Source: Candidatus Cloacimonadota bacterium (GTDB lineage: Bacteria > Cloacimonadota > Cloacimonadia > Cloacimonadales > Cloacimonadaceae). From it: 64,000 bases of DNA. Shown here piece after piece: positions 1-8,753 of this stretch (positions within the stretch are counted from its first letter, which is position 1; every line of letters starts with the position of its first letter). The DNA lies in the NCBI GenBank assembly GCA_012728875.1, contig JAAYEF010000031.1:1-64000 (forward strand), written 5' to 3'. Made by a program: the position numbers and the translations under genes. A model generated the notes under the pieces. The model did not search any database and was not told the origin of the DNA. It was given only the letters and a program-made list of their open reading frames with translations.

Positions 1-1710
1 GACACCTTCTGGCTGAGAATCTTCTCCGTGGGTTTGGATGAGCCCGGCACCCTGCTGAAAGATGGTGTTGTGATTGGCACAACCCCCTACATGCCTGCCA
101 GCTCCACAGACAAATCAGTCTTCTACGGCACCTACACCATGCAGGCTGTTGCCGGCGGAACCTGGGCTCCTGCAGACCTCGTGATCGACGAAGATACCGT
201 TTGGCCCGCAATCGACGGCATGGCTGATAACTACCAGATCATGCACACCTTCGAGTGGACTGAAGACATCCCCGAACCCGAACCCACCTACACAGTGTTC
301 TTCAGCACCGATCCCGCTGGCTATATCACCCCCAACCAGCTTGGTCCCACAGAAGATCTTGAATCCCTCTTTGGAACCTATGCTCCCACTCCTCTGCCTG
401 CTCCTGCCACCGGATATTGGACCCCTGAAAACTTCGTGATCGACGAAGACACCGAATGGGTTGAAGACGGCGACAACTACAAACTCGAAGTGGAATTCGT
501 CTGGACCGAAACCACCCAAACCATCGATGTCTATCACTACACCCTGTATGTGGAAGCCGATGATGGCGCAAACTATCCCGTGACCGGTCCCTTCGACGGC
601 ACCACCCCCTACAACGTGGAACAGGATAACATGGAAGCCTTCTATGGCACCTACACCATTGGCGCTGCTCCGAGCGGCTGCTACTGGCTGAACCCCACCA
701 TCACCATCGATGCAGACACCGAGTGGGAAGCTGTCCGCGCCACCAAGGGCGGAAATGGCAGAGCCGACGAATATGTCCACCACTACTACAAAACCACCAT
801 CACCTTCAACAAGAAGGACTACAACTCCTACGTGATCGTTGCCACTGATGGCGACACCGCCGATCGCATCGAAGGCGCCGCTGTCTGGTTTGACAATGGC
901 ACCGACCCTGCAGTTCAGGTTGGCACCACCAACGCCAATGGCGAAGTCAACTTCCTGTGCCCCGGCAACTATCCTGGCGCCGGCACCTACTGGGTTGAGA
1001 AAGACGGCTACTGCGAATGGGATCCCGCAAGTGTGGTCCGCACAGAGCCCTTCCTCACCACCAACCTTCTCGACGTGTTCACCGGCTACGTCTGCGGCGA
1101 GCCTCCCGTTCCTGTGGAACTGAGCGCCTTCACCGCCACCCTCACCGGCGACTTCTTTGTGAACGTTGCCTGGACCAGCCAGACTGAAACCCAGATGATG
1201 GGCTATCGCGTCTATCGCAACACCACCGCTGATCAGAACGGCGCCATGCTGATCGATCATCCGATGGTTCCCGCCACCAACACCAGTGAAACCCAGACCT
1301 ACAACGTCAAGGACACCGACGTGATGGTTGGCACCACCTACTACTACTGGCTTGAAGCTGTTGAATACAACACCAGCAACTTCCACGGTCCCGTGAGCGT
1401 CACCGTCACCGGAAACGTTCCTCCCGTGCTTCCTGAAGTCACTTCCATGAAAAATGCTTATCCCAACCCCTTCAAGGCTGGCAATAGCACCAACATCGAA
1501 GTTTCCCTGAAAGCCGGCGAGACCGGAAGCCTCACCATCTACAACGTGATGGGCCAGGTCGTCAAAACCGTCAGCCTCAACGAAGGCACTCACACTGTGA
1601 ACTGGAACGGTCGCGACAGCAAGGGCGCCGCAGTTGGTAGCGGTATCTACTTCTACAAACTCAGCACCCCCAGCCTGAACCAGACCAAGAAGATGGTCAT
1701 TGTGAAGTAA
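1..1710 (+). CDS. Secreted repeat protein with C-terminal T9SS sorting domain (5' end missing)
   Basis: The reading frame is open from the first base, so this is the C-terminal part of a longer protein; the internal GTG at position 28 is not a convincing start. The visible part holds three imperfect repeats of about 85-95 residues, each ending near an acidic DxDTxW motif. They are followed by a carboxypeptidase-regulatory-like or Cna-B-like segment (GAAVWFDNG to VEKDGY), an FN3-like domain starting PVELSAFTA, and a sorting domain beginning YPNPFK at about 1459. That domain continues with IYNVMGQVVKTV and a terminal GSGIYFYKL...KKMVIVK. Such domains direct export through the type IX system and are cleaved or anchored at the surface. 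The function of the repeats is unknown. A strong terminator follows at 1742. Confidence 0.85.
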   Translation, partial: DTFWLRIFSVGLDEPGTLLKDGVVIGTTPYMPASSTDKSVFYGTYTMQAVAGGTWAPADLVIDEDTVWPAIDGMADNYQIMHTFEWTEDIPEPEPTYTVFFSTDPAGYITPNQLGPTEDLESLFGTYAPTPLPAPATGYWTPENFVIDEDTEWVEDGDNYKLEVEFVWTETTQTIDVYHYTLYVEADDGANYPVTGPFDGTTPYNVEQDNMEAFYGTYTIGAAPSGCYWLNPTITIDADTEWEAVRATKGGNGRADEYVHHYYKTTITFNKKDYNSYVIVATDGDTADRIEGAAVWFDNGTDPAVQVGTTNANGEVNFLCPGNYPGAGTYWVEKDGYCEWDPASVVRTEPFLTTNLLDVFTGYVCGEPPVPVELSAFTATLTGDFFVNVAWTSQTETQMMGYRVYRNTTADQNGAMLIDHPMVPATNTSETQTYNVKDTDVMVGTTYYYWLEAVEYNTSNFHGPVSVTVTGNVPPVLPEVTSMKNAYPNPFKAGNSTNIEVSLKAGETGSLTIYNVMGQVVKTVSLNEGTHTVNWNGRDSKGAAVGSGIYFYKLSTPSLNQTKKMVIVK

Positions 1711-1741
1711 TTCACCTTAGGTAAAAACTACCTAACAATAT

Positions 1742-1768
1742 GCCCCGGCTTCGGTCGGGGCTTTTTTT
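1742..1768 (+). terminator. Rho-independent terminator
   Basis: An 8-bp stem (GCCCCGGC pairing with GTCGGGGC, one G-T pair) closes a TTCG tetraloop and is followed by seven T. It lies 32 bp after the stop of the secreted repeat protein. Confidence 0.92.
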
Positions 1769-2550
1769 GTTCACGCAGATTATTAATAGATTAGGGATGC
1801 ACAGGATGGGGAGGATGAAAAAGGGATTGGTTTGGCGAGATGGCGAGATGGCGAGGTAGCAAGGTGGTTTTCTGTCATCCTGGAGCGTCAGCGATAGGAT
1901 CCAGTCCTTGGGAATAAAAAGCCCTGTCACCATCCGCCAGCCCGGTATCTTCAGTAACCAAGCCCGAGCCAGCCGTCATTCCGACCGCAGGGAGGAATCC
2001 ATGCCCTTGTGCCCAAAAAAGCCCTGTCACCATCCGCCAGCCCTGTGTCTTTAGTCTGAAACCACAAAACCACAGACCCTAAAACGCTAAATCGCTAAAA
2101 CCTATAATGGACTGGATCCTATCGCTTCGCTCCAGGATGACGGAGTGGCCTGGGTTTGGGTGTGTTTTCCTCGTGCTTGGCGGATGGTAACGGGGCTTTT
2201 TTGATCGAAAAATGTAGTCCCCACGAAAAAACTAAGTGCCTGCAGCACCGGTATGTAACTGTTATTAGTGGTAAAGTTCGGCTAAAACGCTAAAACGCTA
2301 AATCGCTAAAACCTATAATGGACTGGATTCCTCGCGCTGCTCGGAATGACGGAGTGGCCACCTCGCTATCTGGCCATCTTGCCAGCTCGCTGCCGGCGCA
2401 GCCGGTCGCACCTCGCCATCTCGCAAATCCAATCCCTTTTTATCCTGAGCATCCTGTGCATCCCTAATCTATTAAAAAAAATCAGCGGAATCGGCGCAAT
2501 CTGCGTGAACCCCTCTGCCCAATCTGCGTGAAGCAAAAAAGCCAAATACC

Positions 2551-2579
2551 TTGACAACAGAACGCATCTCAAAAACAAT
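2551..2579 (+). promoter_or_regulatory. Candidate sigma70-type promoter of the tilS operon
   Basis: A perfect TTGACA box at 2551-2556 is followed after 17 bp by AACAAT at 2574-2579 (four of six matches to TATAAT). Transcription would start near 2586, giving a leader of about 25 nt that contains the AAGGAG ribosome site at 2601-2606. It is the only good candidate between the repeat region and tilS. Confidence 0.4.
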
Positions 2580-2611
2580 AGCTTCTCATATTAAAATCGA
2601 AAGGAGCGCCC

Positions 2612-4042
2612 ATGGCCCGGCTGGATCAAGCCCTTGACAGATTAGAGACTTACGCGCGGGAAATGCAGATCTTTTCCCCCGGCGCAAAGCTCTTGCTCTG
2701 CGTTTCCGGCGGGGCGGATTCGGTGGCTTTGCTGCTGCTTTTTGCGCGGCTGCTGTCCAGGATCCGGCTCACACTTTTGGCGGTGCATGTGAACCACCAA
2801 CTGCGCGATGAAGCCAGCCAGGCGGATGAAGACCTGGTGGGCGAGCTTTGCCAGGAACTGGGCGTGCCGCTGATCGTGCGCAAGATTGAAGTTGCCAAGG
2901 GCGGCGGCTTGGAAAACCGTGCCCGGCAGCAGCGCTTTGAGATTTTTGATGAGGTTTTGAGCGCCTACCGTTTCGACTTGATCGTGACCGGACACCATCT
3001 GAACGACCAAAGCGAAACCATGCTGCTGAACCTGGTGCGCGGCGCCGGGCTGGGCGGCATGGCAGGCATCCGGCCTTTGGCGGGAAGGGTGGCGCATCCC
3101 TTGCTCTGCTTTGAAAAGCAGGAATTGATCCAGCTTTTGCAGGAGGAGAAGATCCCCTGGCGCGAAGACGCCAGCAATGAGGACCAAAGCTTCAAGCGCA
3201 ACTGGGTTCGCCACAGCCTGATCCCGCATTTGGAGGCGGAACTGAACCCCCGCCTGGGCAGCAGCCTTGGCTTGCAGGCCCGCATCTTTGCCGAAGCGGA
3301 GGAAATGCTGCTCAAGCGCACCCGGCGCCTGATGAAAAAGGTGGCGCTGGAGCAGGATCCTGACCGGATCACGCTGTCGCTGCCGGAATTTGAGCGCTGC
3401 AGCCGTTTGGAACGCTGGTATATCCTGCGTGAATTCACCAGCCAGCTCAGCGGCAGCGAGCGGGACTTTTTCTCCTATAACTTTCAGGAGCTCTTGAACC
3501 TGCTGGAAGCGCAAGGCTCCAAATATGTGCCCCTGGGACGCGGATTGCGGGCGGTGAAGGTTTACGACCGCCTGATCCTGGAAGCGGATGAGATGCCCGA
3601 ACCGGTTCCGGAAGAACTGAGCATCGGCGAAGACCGTTCCCGCGCGGTTTGGGGCGACTATCGCTTCAGCTTCAAGCTGCTGAAGGTTTTGCCCGCGCAG
3701 CGCGAAGAAGGTCCGCTGCAGGTGTATCTGGATGCAGACAAGATCAGCTTTCCGCTGGTGGTGCGTTCGCGCAGGCCGGGGGATCGCTTTCAGCCTTTGG
3801 GCATGGACAGCCCCGTGAAGCTGAAAAACTTTTTTATAAACGCCAAGCTGCCCCGCTTTGAACGGGACCGGGTGCCCATCTTTGAGGATGGAAGCAAGAT
3901 CATCTGGGTGACGGGACAGCGGGTGGACGCACGCGCAGCTTTGGATGAAGCAAGCTCGCGTTTTTTGCTGATTAGCGCGGAACACATGAAGGCGCGCCCC
4001 AAACGGGCTGCCAGCCGCGTTGAAGACAGGAGAACAAAATGA
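2612..4042 (+). CDS. tilS: tRNA(Ile)-lysidine synthase TilS
   Basis: TilS modifies cytidine 34 of the tRNA-Ile with CAU anticodon to lysidine, using ATP and lysine, so that the tRNA reads AUA and is charged with isoleucine. The N-terminal PP-loop is clear: SGGADS at residues 32-37, then VHVNHQLR and the GHHLNDQSET motif. The C-terminal TilS domain is marked by RRPGDRFQPLGM and a conserved KLKNFFINAKLPR stretch. At 476 residues it matches full-length (E. coli-type) TilS. The ATG follows AAGGAG by 6 nt. It is the first gene of an eight-gene operon. Its stop overlaps the hpt start as ATGA, an order also seen in many Firmicutes and FCB bacteria. Confidence 0.96.
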   Translation: MARLDQALDRLETYAREMQIFSPGAKLLLCVSGGADSVALLLLFARLLSRIRLTLLAVHVNHQLRDEASQADEDLVGELCQELGVPLIVRKIEVAKGGGLENRARQQRFEIFDEVLSAYRFDLIVTGHHLNDQSETMLLNLVRGAGLGGMAGIRPLAGRVAHPLLCFEKQELIQLLQEEKIPWREDASNEDQSFKRNWVRHSLIPHLEAELNPRLGSSLGLQARIFAEAEEMLLKRTRRLMKKVALEQDPDRITLSLPEFERCSRLERWYILREFTSQLSGSERDFFSYNFQELLNLLEAQGSKYVPLGRGLRAVKVYDRLILEADEMPEPVPEELSIGEDRSRAVWGDYRFSFKLLKVLPAQREEGPLQVYLDADKISFPLVVRSRRPGDRFQPLGMDSPVKLKNFFINAKLPRFERDRVPIFEDGSKIIWVTGQRVDARAALDEASSRFLLISAEHMKARPKRAASRVEDRRTK

Positions 4043-4584
4043 ACAGTATGAACCTTGACCTTTCGGCAGTGCTGCTGGACGAACATCGCATCCAGGCCAG
4101 GGTGCGGGAAATAGGCGCACAGATCGCCATGGAATATAAGGATACGGTGCCGGTTTTGATCGGCATCATGAAGGGCGGATTCATGTTTTTGGCAGATCTC
4201 TGCCGCAGCATCACCATTCCCTTGGAACTGGATTTTATGGCGGTTTCCAGCTACAACGGCGGAACCTCCAGCTCCGGGGCGGTGAAGATCCGCAAGGATA
4301 TAGACACCAATATCGAAGGCAGGCACGTGATCGTGGTGGAAGACATCGTGGATTCCGGGCTTTCGCTGAGCTATATCCGCGAATATCTTTTGAACCACAG
4401 CCCCGCCAGCCTGAAGATCTGCGTTTTGCTGGATAAACCCGGCGCACACAAGATGGAAGCCCTGTTCGACTATGTGGGGTTTCAGATCGAGAACGACTTT
4501 GTGGTGGGCTATGGGCTGGACTATAAAAACCTATACAGAAACCTGCCTTATATCGGGATTCTGAAAGAAGAGATCTATTCATGA
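4039..4584 (+). CDS. hpt: Hypoxanthine-guanine phosphoribosyltransferase
   Basis: This purine-salvage enzyme transfers phosphoribose from PRPP to hypoxanthine or guanine, giving IMP or GMP. The PRPP-binding motif VIVVEDIVDSG is at residues 97-107. The N-terminal MKGGFMFLADL stretch and the C-terminal FVVGYGLDY segment, which contacts base and ribose, are typical of the family. At 181 residues its length is normal. A ribosome site (AGGAG) lies inside the end of tilS, about 7 nt before the ATG. It overlaps tilS by 4 bp and ftsH by 4 bp, so translation of the three is probably coupled. The YfiH-like gene two positions downstream may also act on purine nucleosides. Confidence 0.95.
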   Translation: MNSMNLDLSAVLLDEHRIQARVREIGAQIAMEYKDTVPVLIGIMKGGFMFLADLCRSITIPLELDFMAVSSYNGGTSSSGAVKIRKDIDTNIEGRHVIVVEDIVDSGLSLSYIREYLLNHSPASLKICVLLDKPGAHKMEALFDYVGFQIENDFVVGYGLDYKNLYRNLPYIGILKEEIYS

Positions 4585-6761
4585 AAAAGATACAAGTGAT
4601 TTTGGCGCTGCTGCTCGTGGTGGGCAGCCTGGCAGCCGACAGTCTGAAAGTGAGCGGGAAAGCTCAGCCCCTGCCAACCATTCCGGCGGGGCCCGCGCAG
4701 GATTTTTCACAGATCCTGCAGTGGTTCATCATCGCCCTGCTCGCCATCACCGCGATCAGCCTGGTGCGCACCTTTTTGCTGAGACGCAAAAACCGCGGCC
4801 AGCCGGGAAAACCGCCTCCTCCACAGCCGCCGCGGCGTGCGGGAATGCCGCCCCAAAGAGGGTCGCAGCCTCCCGCAAAACCGGGGATTTCCTGGACCTT
4901 TGTGATCGTGCTGGTGGTCTTGGGCGTGATGATGGTGTTTAGCTGGACCAGCGGACACGAACAGATGAGTGAGGCGAAATATTCACAATTCACCTCGGCC
5001 TTGCGTGCCGGCAAGGTGAAGCAGGTCACCATGATGGAGCAGGATCTGCAATATGAGACCAAGGACGGCAAAAAATATCATACTCTTCTGCCGCCGGTGA
5101 ATGATCCGGAATTGATGGAATTGATCCGGGATCACCGGGTTGAGCTGAACACCAAAAAACCTTCCCGTTGGCGTGAGCTTCTCATCTATATTTTCCCGCT
5201 GATCTTGGTGATCGGATTTTGGTTTTTCCTGATGCGGGGCATGGGCAACCAAAATGCAAAGGCGTTCAGCTTTGGCAAAAGCCGGGCGCGCAGGCATGAG
5301 GGCGACCGCAGCAGGATCACATTCAAGGATGTGGCGGGAGTGGACGAAGCCAAGGAAGAACTGCAGGAAATTGTGGAATTTTTGAAGGATCCCAAAAAGT
5401 TTCAGCGCCTGGGCGGACGCATTCCGCGCGGAGTGCTGCTGGTGGGACGCCCCGGCACGGGAAAGACGCTTTTGGCAAAGGCGGTTTCCGGCGAGGCGAA
5501 GGTTCCGTTTTACAGCATCAGCGGTTCAGACTTTGTGGAAATGTTTGTGGGCGTGGGCGCCGCGCGTGTGCGCGACCTCTTTGACCAAGCGAAGAAAAAC
5601 TCGCCCTGCATCACCTTTATCGACGAGATCGACGCCGTTGGACGCCACCGCGGAACCGGCCTGGGCGGCGGACACGACGAGCGCGAACAGACCCTGAACC
5701 AGCTTTTGGTGGAAATGGACGGCTTTGAGCCGAACGAGGCGGTGATCATCATTGCCGCCACCAACCGGCCGGATATTTTGGACCCCGCACTCTTGCGTCC
5801 GGGTCGTTTTGACCGTCAGGTGACGGTGGATCTGCCAGACATCAAGGGACGCACGGAGATCCTGAAGGTGCACGCCGCCAAGGTGCCTCTGGGCGAGGAT
5901 GTGAGCCTGGAACTCATTGCGCGCGGCACACCGGGCTTCAGCGGGGCGGACCTGGCAAACATCGTGAACGAAGCAGCCCTGATCGCCGCCCGGCACAACA
6001 AGCAGCTCATCAACATGAGCGATTTTGAGGAAGCGAAGGACAAGCTGATCCTGGGCAAGGAAAAGAAAAGCCGCGTGATTCCGGAAGAGGATAAGCGCCG
6101 CACCGCGGTTCACGAGATCGGGCACGTGCTCACCTCCGTTTTTCAGGATAAAACCGAGCCCGTGCACAAGGTTTCCATCATCCCGCGCGGCTTTGCCGCC
6201 GGCGCCACCCACTTTTTGCTTTCGGACAAAACCAGCTATTCGCGCGGCTATCTGGAACAGATGATGACCGGAACCCTGGGCGGACGTGCCGCGGAAGAGA
6301 TCATTTACAACGAATTTACCACCGGCGCAGGCAACGACCTGGAGCGCGTGACCGACATTGCCAAAAAGATGGTGTGTTCCTGGGGCATGAGCGAGGTCTT
6401 TGGACCCATGACCGTGGGCAAGGATCACGGCGAAGTGTATCTGGGCAAGGAACTCATCGGCAGAGACACCCACAGCAACGAGACCGCGCAACTGATCGAC
6501 AACGAGGTGCGCGGCTTCATCAACCGTGCCTATGAGCGGGCTCTGGAGATCTTGAGCAAGCATCGCGGCCTTTTGGAAAGTCTGGCGGAAGAGCTCTTTG
6601 AAAAAGAGACGCTGGGCACGGATGAGATCTTTGAATTCATCCTGACCGCGGTGGACGACGCCGACCGCCAGCATGTGGAAAGCAAGCTTGCCAAGGCGCA
6701 GGAAATGCGCTTCACGCTCGGCGAAGAAAAGATTGAAGAAGAGGAAAGCGCACAGGAATGA
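4581..6761 (+). CDS. ftsH: ATP-dependent zinc metalloprotease FtsH with an extended N-terminus
   Basis: FtsH is a membrane-bound hexameric AAA+ protease that degrades misassembled membrane proteins and regulators. Walker A is GRPGTGKT at residues 289-296 (usually GPPGTGKT), Walker B ITFIDEID at 344-351, and the zinc site HEIGH at 511-515 (usually HEAGH). The likely third zinc ligand is D586 in TGAGNDLE. The usual two membrane segments are at about 104-121 and 199-218, around the periplasmic domain. Unusually, about 100 residues come before them: a signal-like segment (1-19), a further hydrophobic segment (45-67) and a proline-rich linker (74-101). At 726 residues it is longer than the usual 600-650. 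It is co-translated with hpt and the next gene through ATGA overlaps. Confidence 0.96.
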   Translation: MKKIQVILALLLVVGSLAADSLKVSGKAQPLPTIPAGPAQDFSQILQWFIIALLAITAISLVRTFLLRRKNRGQPGKPPPPQPPRRAGMPPQRGSQPPAKPGISWTFVIVLVVLGVMMVFSWTSGHEQMSEAKYSQFTSALRAGKVKQVTMMEQDLQYETKDGKKYHTLLPPVNDPELMELIRDHRVELNTKKPSRWRELLIYIFPLILVIGFWFFLMRGMGNQNAKAFSFGKSRARRHEGDRSRITFKDVAGVDEAKEELQEIVEFLKDPKKFQRLGGRIPRGVLLVGRPGTGKTLLAKAVSGEAKVPFYSISGSDFVEMFVGVGAARVRDLFDQAKKNSPCITFIDEIDAVGRHRGTGLGGGHDEREQTLNQLLVEMDGFEPNEAVIIIAATNRPDILDPALLRPGRFDRQVTVDLPDIKGRTEILKVHAAKVPLGEDVSLELIARGTPGFSGADLANIVNEAALIAARHNKQLINMSDFEEAKDKLILGKEKKSRVIPEEDKRRTAVHEIGHVLTSVFQDKTEPVHKVSIIPRGFAAGATHFLLSDKTSYSRGYLEQMMTGTLGGRAAEEIIYNEFTTGAGNDLERVTDIAKKMVCSWGMSEVFGPMTVGKDHGEVYLGKELIGRDTHSNETAQLIDNEVRGFINRAYERALEILSKHRGLLESLAEELFEKETLGTDEIFEFILTAVDDADRQHVESKLAKAQEMRFTLGEEKIEEEESAQE

Positions 6762-7498
6762 AGAGCCAAGCCATGGCCCCGCTTAAACTTAAAGCCTGGC
6801 TGCATCTGGGCGGCAGGGAGCCGGAGTTTCACGCTCTGCTGGACGCAGGCAGGGATTTCACCGTGGCAGGCAAAGAGATTGCGCTTTCCAGCCTGGTGAT
6901 TGCCGAGCAGGTTCACGGAGACGGGGTGCATATCTGCAAACCCGAAGACAGTGGCGCCGGGGTCACCAAGCCCAAGATCGCCGGGGCGGATGCGCTGATC
7001 AGTTCCATCCCAGCTCAGGTTTTGCTGATTCGCACTGCGGACTGCTATCCCGTGCTTTTGAAAGACACCGGGGGCAGGGCTGTCGCCGCCATCCACAGCG
7101 GACGCGAAGGCAGCCGGCTGAACATCGTGGGCAAAAGCATCCGCATTTTGAAGGAAGAATTTGGCATACTGCCCCATGAACTTTGGGCGTACGTGGGAGC
7201 GGGAATCTGCGCCAAGCACTACCAAGTGGACGAAGCCACCTGGGAGAAATTTCGCGAAGGGCAGCCGCTGCCGTGTTTGTGCAATCCCGAGGATGGGAGC
7301 CGCGTGATCGACCTGCGCGTTGCCATTTTTCGCCAACTGATCGAGGCTGGGGTGCCCTTTTATAACATCGAACAGGAATTCGTTTGCACCCTTGAATCCG
7401 CAAACCACCATTCCCATCGCCGCGACGGCGGCTCCCAAAGACAGATCAACCTAATCGGACTTGAATATGAGCAGGATTCTCAGGAACCGAGCCGGTAA
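6758..7498 (+). CDS. YfiH/PgeF laccase-domain family protein (multicopper-oxidase-like fold, purine nucleoside enzyme family)
   Basis: The family includes E. coli YfiH/PgeF and mammalian LACC1, for which polyphenol oxidase, purine nucleoside phosphorylase/adenosine deaminase and peptidoglycan-editing activities have been described. The expected metal or active-site residues are present: H53 in QVHG, C96 in TADCYPVLL and H113 in AIHSGREG. GAGICAKHYQV and a C-terminal HSHRRDGG complete the family pattern. The usual AxHAGWRG motif is changed to AIHSGREG, so the Trp is missing. It is soluble, with no signal peptide, and 246 residues is normal. It overlaps ftsH by 4 bp. Proximity to hpt favours a purine-salvage role, but the substrate cannot be read from sequence. 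Confidence 0.85.
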   Translation: MKSQAMAPLKLKAWLHLGGREPEFHALLDAGRDFTVAGKEIALSSLVIAEQVHGDGVHICKPEDSGAGVTKPKIAGADALISSIPAQVLLIRTADCYPVLLKDTGGRAVAAIHSGREGSRLNIVGKSIRILKEEFGILPHELWAYVGAGICAKHYQVDEATWEKFREGQPLPCLCNPEDGSRVIDLRVAIFRQLIEAGVPFYNIEQEFVCTLESANHHSHRRDGGSQRQINLIGLEYEQDSQEPSR

Positions 7499-8741
7499 TC
7501 TCCGGCTGGAACTGCGTGACGACCGTCTTTCCGCCTGGCTCACCATCAGCGGAGAAAAGAGGCTCACCGACGAACAGGACATCTTGGACCTGATCGAGGA
7601 AGCGGGCATCCGCACCGGATTTGAAGAAGCCGCGCGCTATATGCGCAAACACGGCTTGGAAAAGGATTTTGACGTGGCCTTCCCCATCGCCATGAGCCGG
7701 CGTGTGAAGGGTGAAAGCAAGCTGAACTACTTTTTTGACCTGAATGAAGCCAAGGATTTCAGCGGTAAAGTGGACGCCAGCGAGCTGGAAAAACTCACCT
7801 GCATCGAGGCTGGAACGGTGGTGGCAGACTATGGCAGCAATATCTTTGAGCGCCAGGGCTCCATCTACGACATCTATGGCGAAATGCTGCAGGATGAGGA
7901 TTTTGACCTGGGCTCGGCGAAACAGGTGGCGGGTGAAAACGTGGTTTTCCAGCCGGAAAAACGCCAGTTCATCGCCGAAAGCAGAGGCTTCATCAGCGTT
8001 GATGAAAGTGGACGCATCTCGGTCTTGGAGCGTTTGGTTTTGGAGCAACTGCCCCGCGAAGCCGGAGCCGAGATCAAGTGTCCGGCGGATCTGGAGATCT
8101 TGAGCTCGGTGCGCGGGCTGAAACTGCGCGTGGCGGGAGACCTCATCGTGCGCGGGGACTTTGCCGAAAGTGCGCTGCAATGCCTGGGCAGCCTGAGGCT
8201 TGAGGGCGACATCGTGGATTGCCGAGAGCCGGGCTTGAACGTGGCTGGAAAGCTTGAGTGCCGGGGCATCCGCTCCTCAAGAGTGCTGTGTGGCGGCGGA
8301 CTGAGCTTTGCCGAACTGATCAGCGACAGCGAGGTGGTTGCCGGCGGCGGGATATTCAGCGAAAAGGGCAGCATTCACGGCGGCCACAGCGAATGCGGCG
8401 GCAGTTTGGATGTGTTTAACCTGGGCAAACCCCAGGGCGGGGAAACCCTGGTGGAGCTTAGCATCGGCCCCTATCACAAGGCGCTGTTGATGCAGATGAC
8501 CAAGGAACTGGTGCGCCTGCGCGAAGCGGGGGACTCCGGACAGGAACTGAGCGCGCGGATCAAAGCGCGCGAGGAAGACTTGGACGCAGAACTGAACCGG
8601 TTTTTGAACCGTCCCCAGGGTGAAAAATACTTTTTGAAGGCGCGCGGAACCGCATATCCGCCGCTGGAGGCAAGGGTCTTGAAATATGAATATAGCATCC
8701 GGGAGCCCAAACAGGGTCTCGAGATATGGGAAAAAGATTAA
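7467..8741 (+). CDS. DUF342/FapA-like protein
   Basis: The 424-residue protein is cytosolic by composition. Its C-terminal half (about residues 210-330) is a run of short glycine-rich strands such as VAGDLIVRGDF, LGSLRLEGDI and VAGKLECRGI. This is the right-handed beta-helix pattern of the DUF342 family (flagellar assembly protein A). A charged, probably coiled region follows. No flagellar genes are in the window, so the FapA name should not be taken as function. I chose the ATG at 7467; a TTG two codons upstream is also in frame. Either start lies inside the end of the YfiH-like gene, giving a 32-bp overlap and suggesting coupled translation. Confidence 0.75.
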   Translation: MSRILRNRAGNLRLELRDDRLSAWLTISGEKRLTDEQDILDLIEEAGIRTGFEEAARYMRKHGLEKDFDVAFPIAMSRRVKGESKLNYFFDLNEAKDFSGKVDASELEKLTCIEAGTVVADYGSNIFERQGSIYDIYGEMLQDEDFDLGSAKQVAGENVVFQPEKRQFIAESRGFISVDESGRISVLERLVLEQLPREAGAEIKCPADLEILSSVRGLKLRVAGDLIVRGDFAESALQCLGSLRLEGDIVDCREPGLNVAGKLECRGIRSSRVLCGGGLSFAELISDSEVVAGGGIFSEKGSIHGGHSECGGSLDVFNLGKPQGGETLVELSIGPYHKALLMQMTKELVRLREAGDSGQELSARIKAREEDLDAELNRFLNRPQGEKYFLKARGTAYPPLEARVLKYEYSIREPKQGLEIWEKD

Positions 8742-8753
8742 AGGATTGAAACG

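Larger units (their letters stand above)
1711..2611. repeat. Composite intergenic repeat region with nested inverted repeats
   Basis: This 900-bp stretch has no credible gene. Apart from the terminator it is built of nested repeats. From the outside inwards: a terminal unit with core GATTAGGGATGCACAGGAT at 1789-1807, reverse-complemented at 2451-2469. Next is a GGCGAGAT minisatellite at 1834-1867, with its complement around 2357-2423. REP-like GTCATCCTGGAGCG units follow at 1874-1912, mirrored at 2109-2141 and 2320-2350, with a variant at 1975-2000. There is also a GGCGGATGGT unit, present as CCATCCGCC at 1916-1943 and 2016-2043 and in reverse at 2177-2202. A 37-bp exact direct repeat occurs at 2081-2117 and 2292-2328. 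The whole reads as a decayed long palindrome. Related copies occur at 44168-44660 and 45606-45690. Confidence 0.85.

Noticed and set aside
115-1593. Long minus-strand frame of 492 codons antisense to the first gene
   Set aside because: It is the antisense shadow of a clearly coding plus-strand gene with biased codon use; no ribosome site, low-complexity Gly/Val-rich product, no family features.
2346-2531. Short plus-strand frame in the repeat region upstream of tilS
   Set aside because: It lies entirely in repeat sequence and has no ribosome site or conservation signal.
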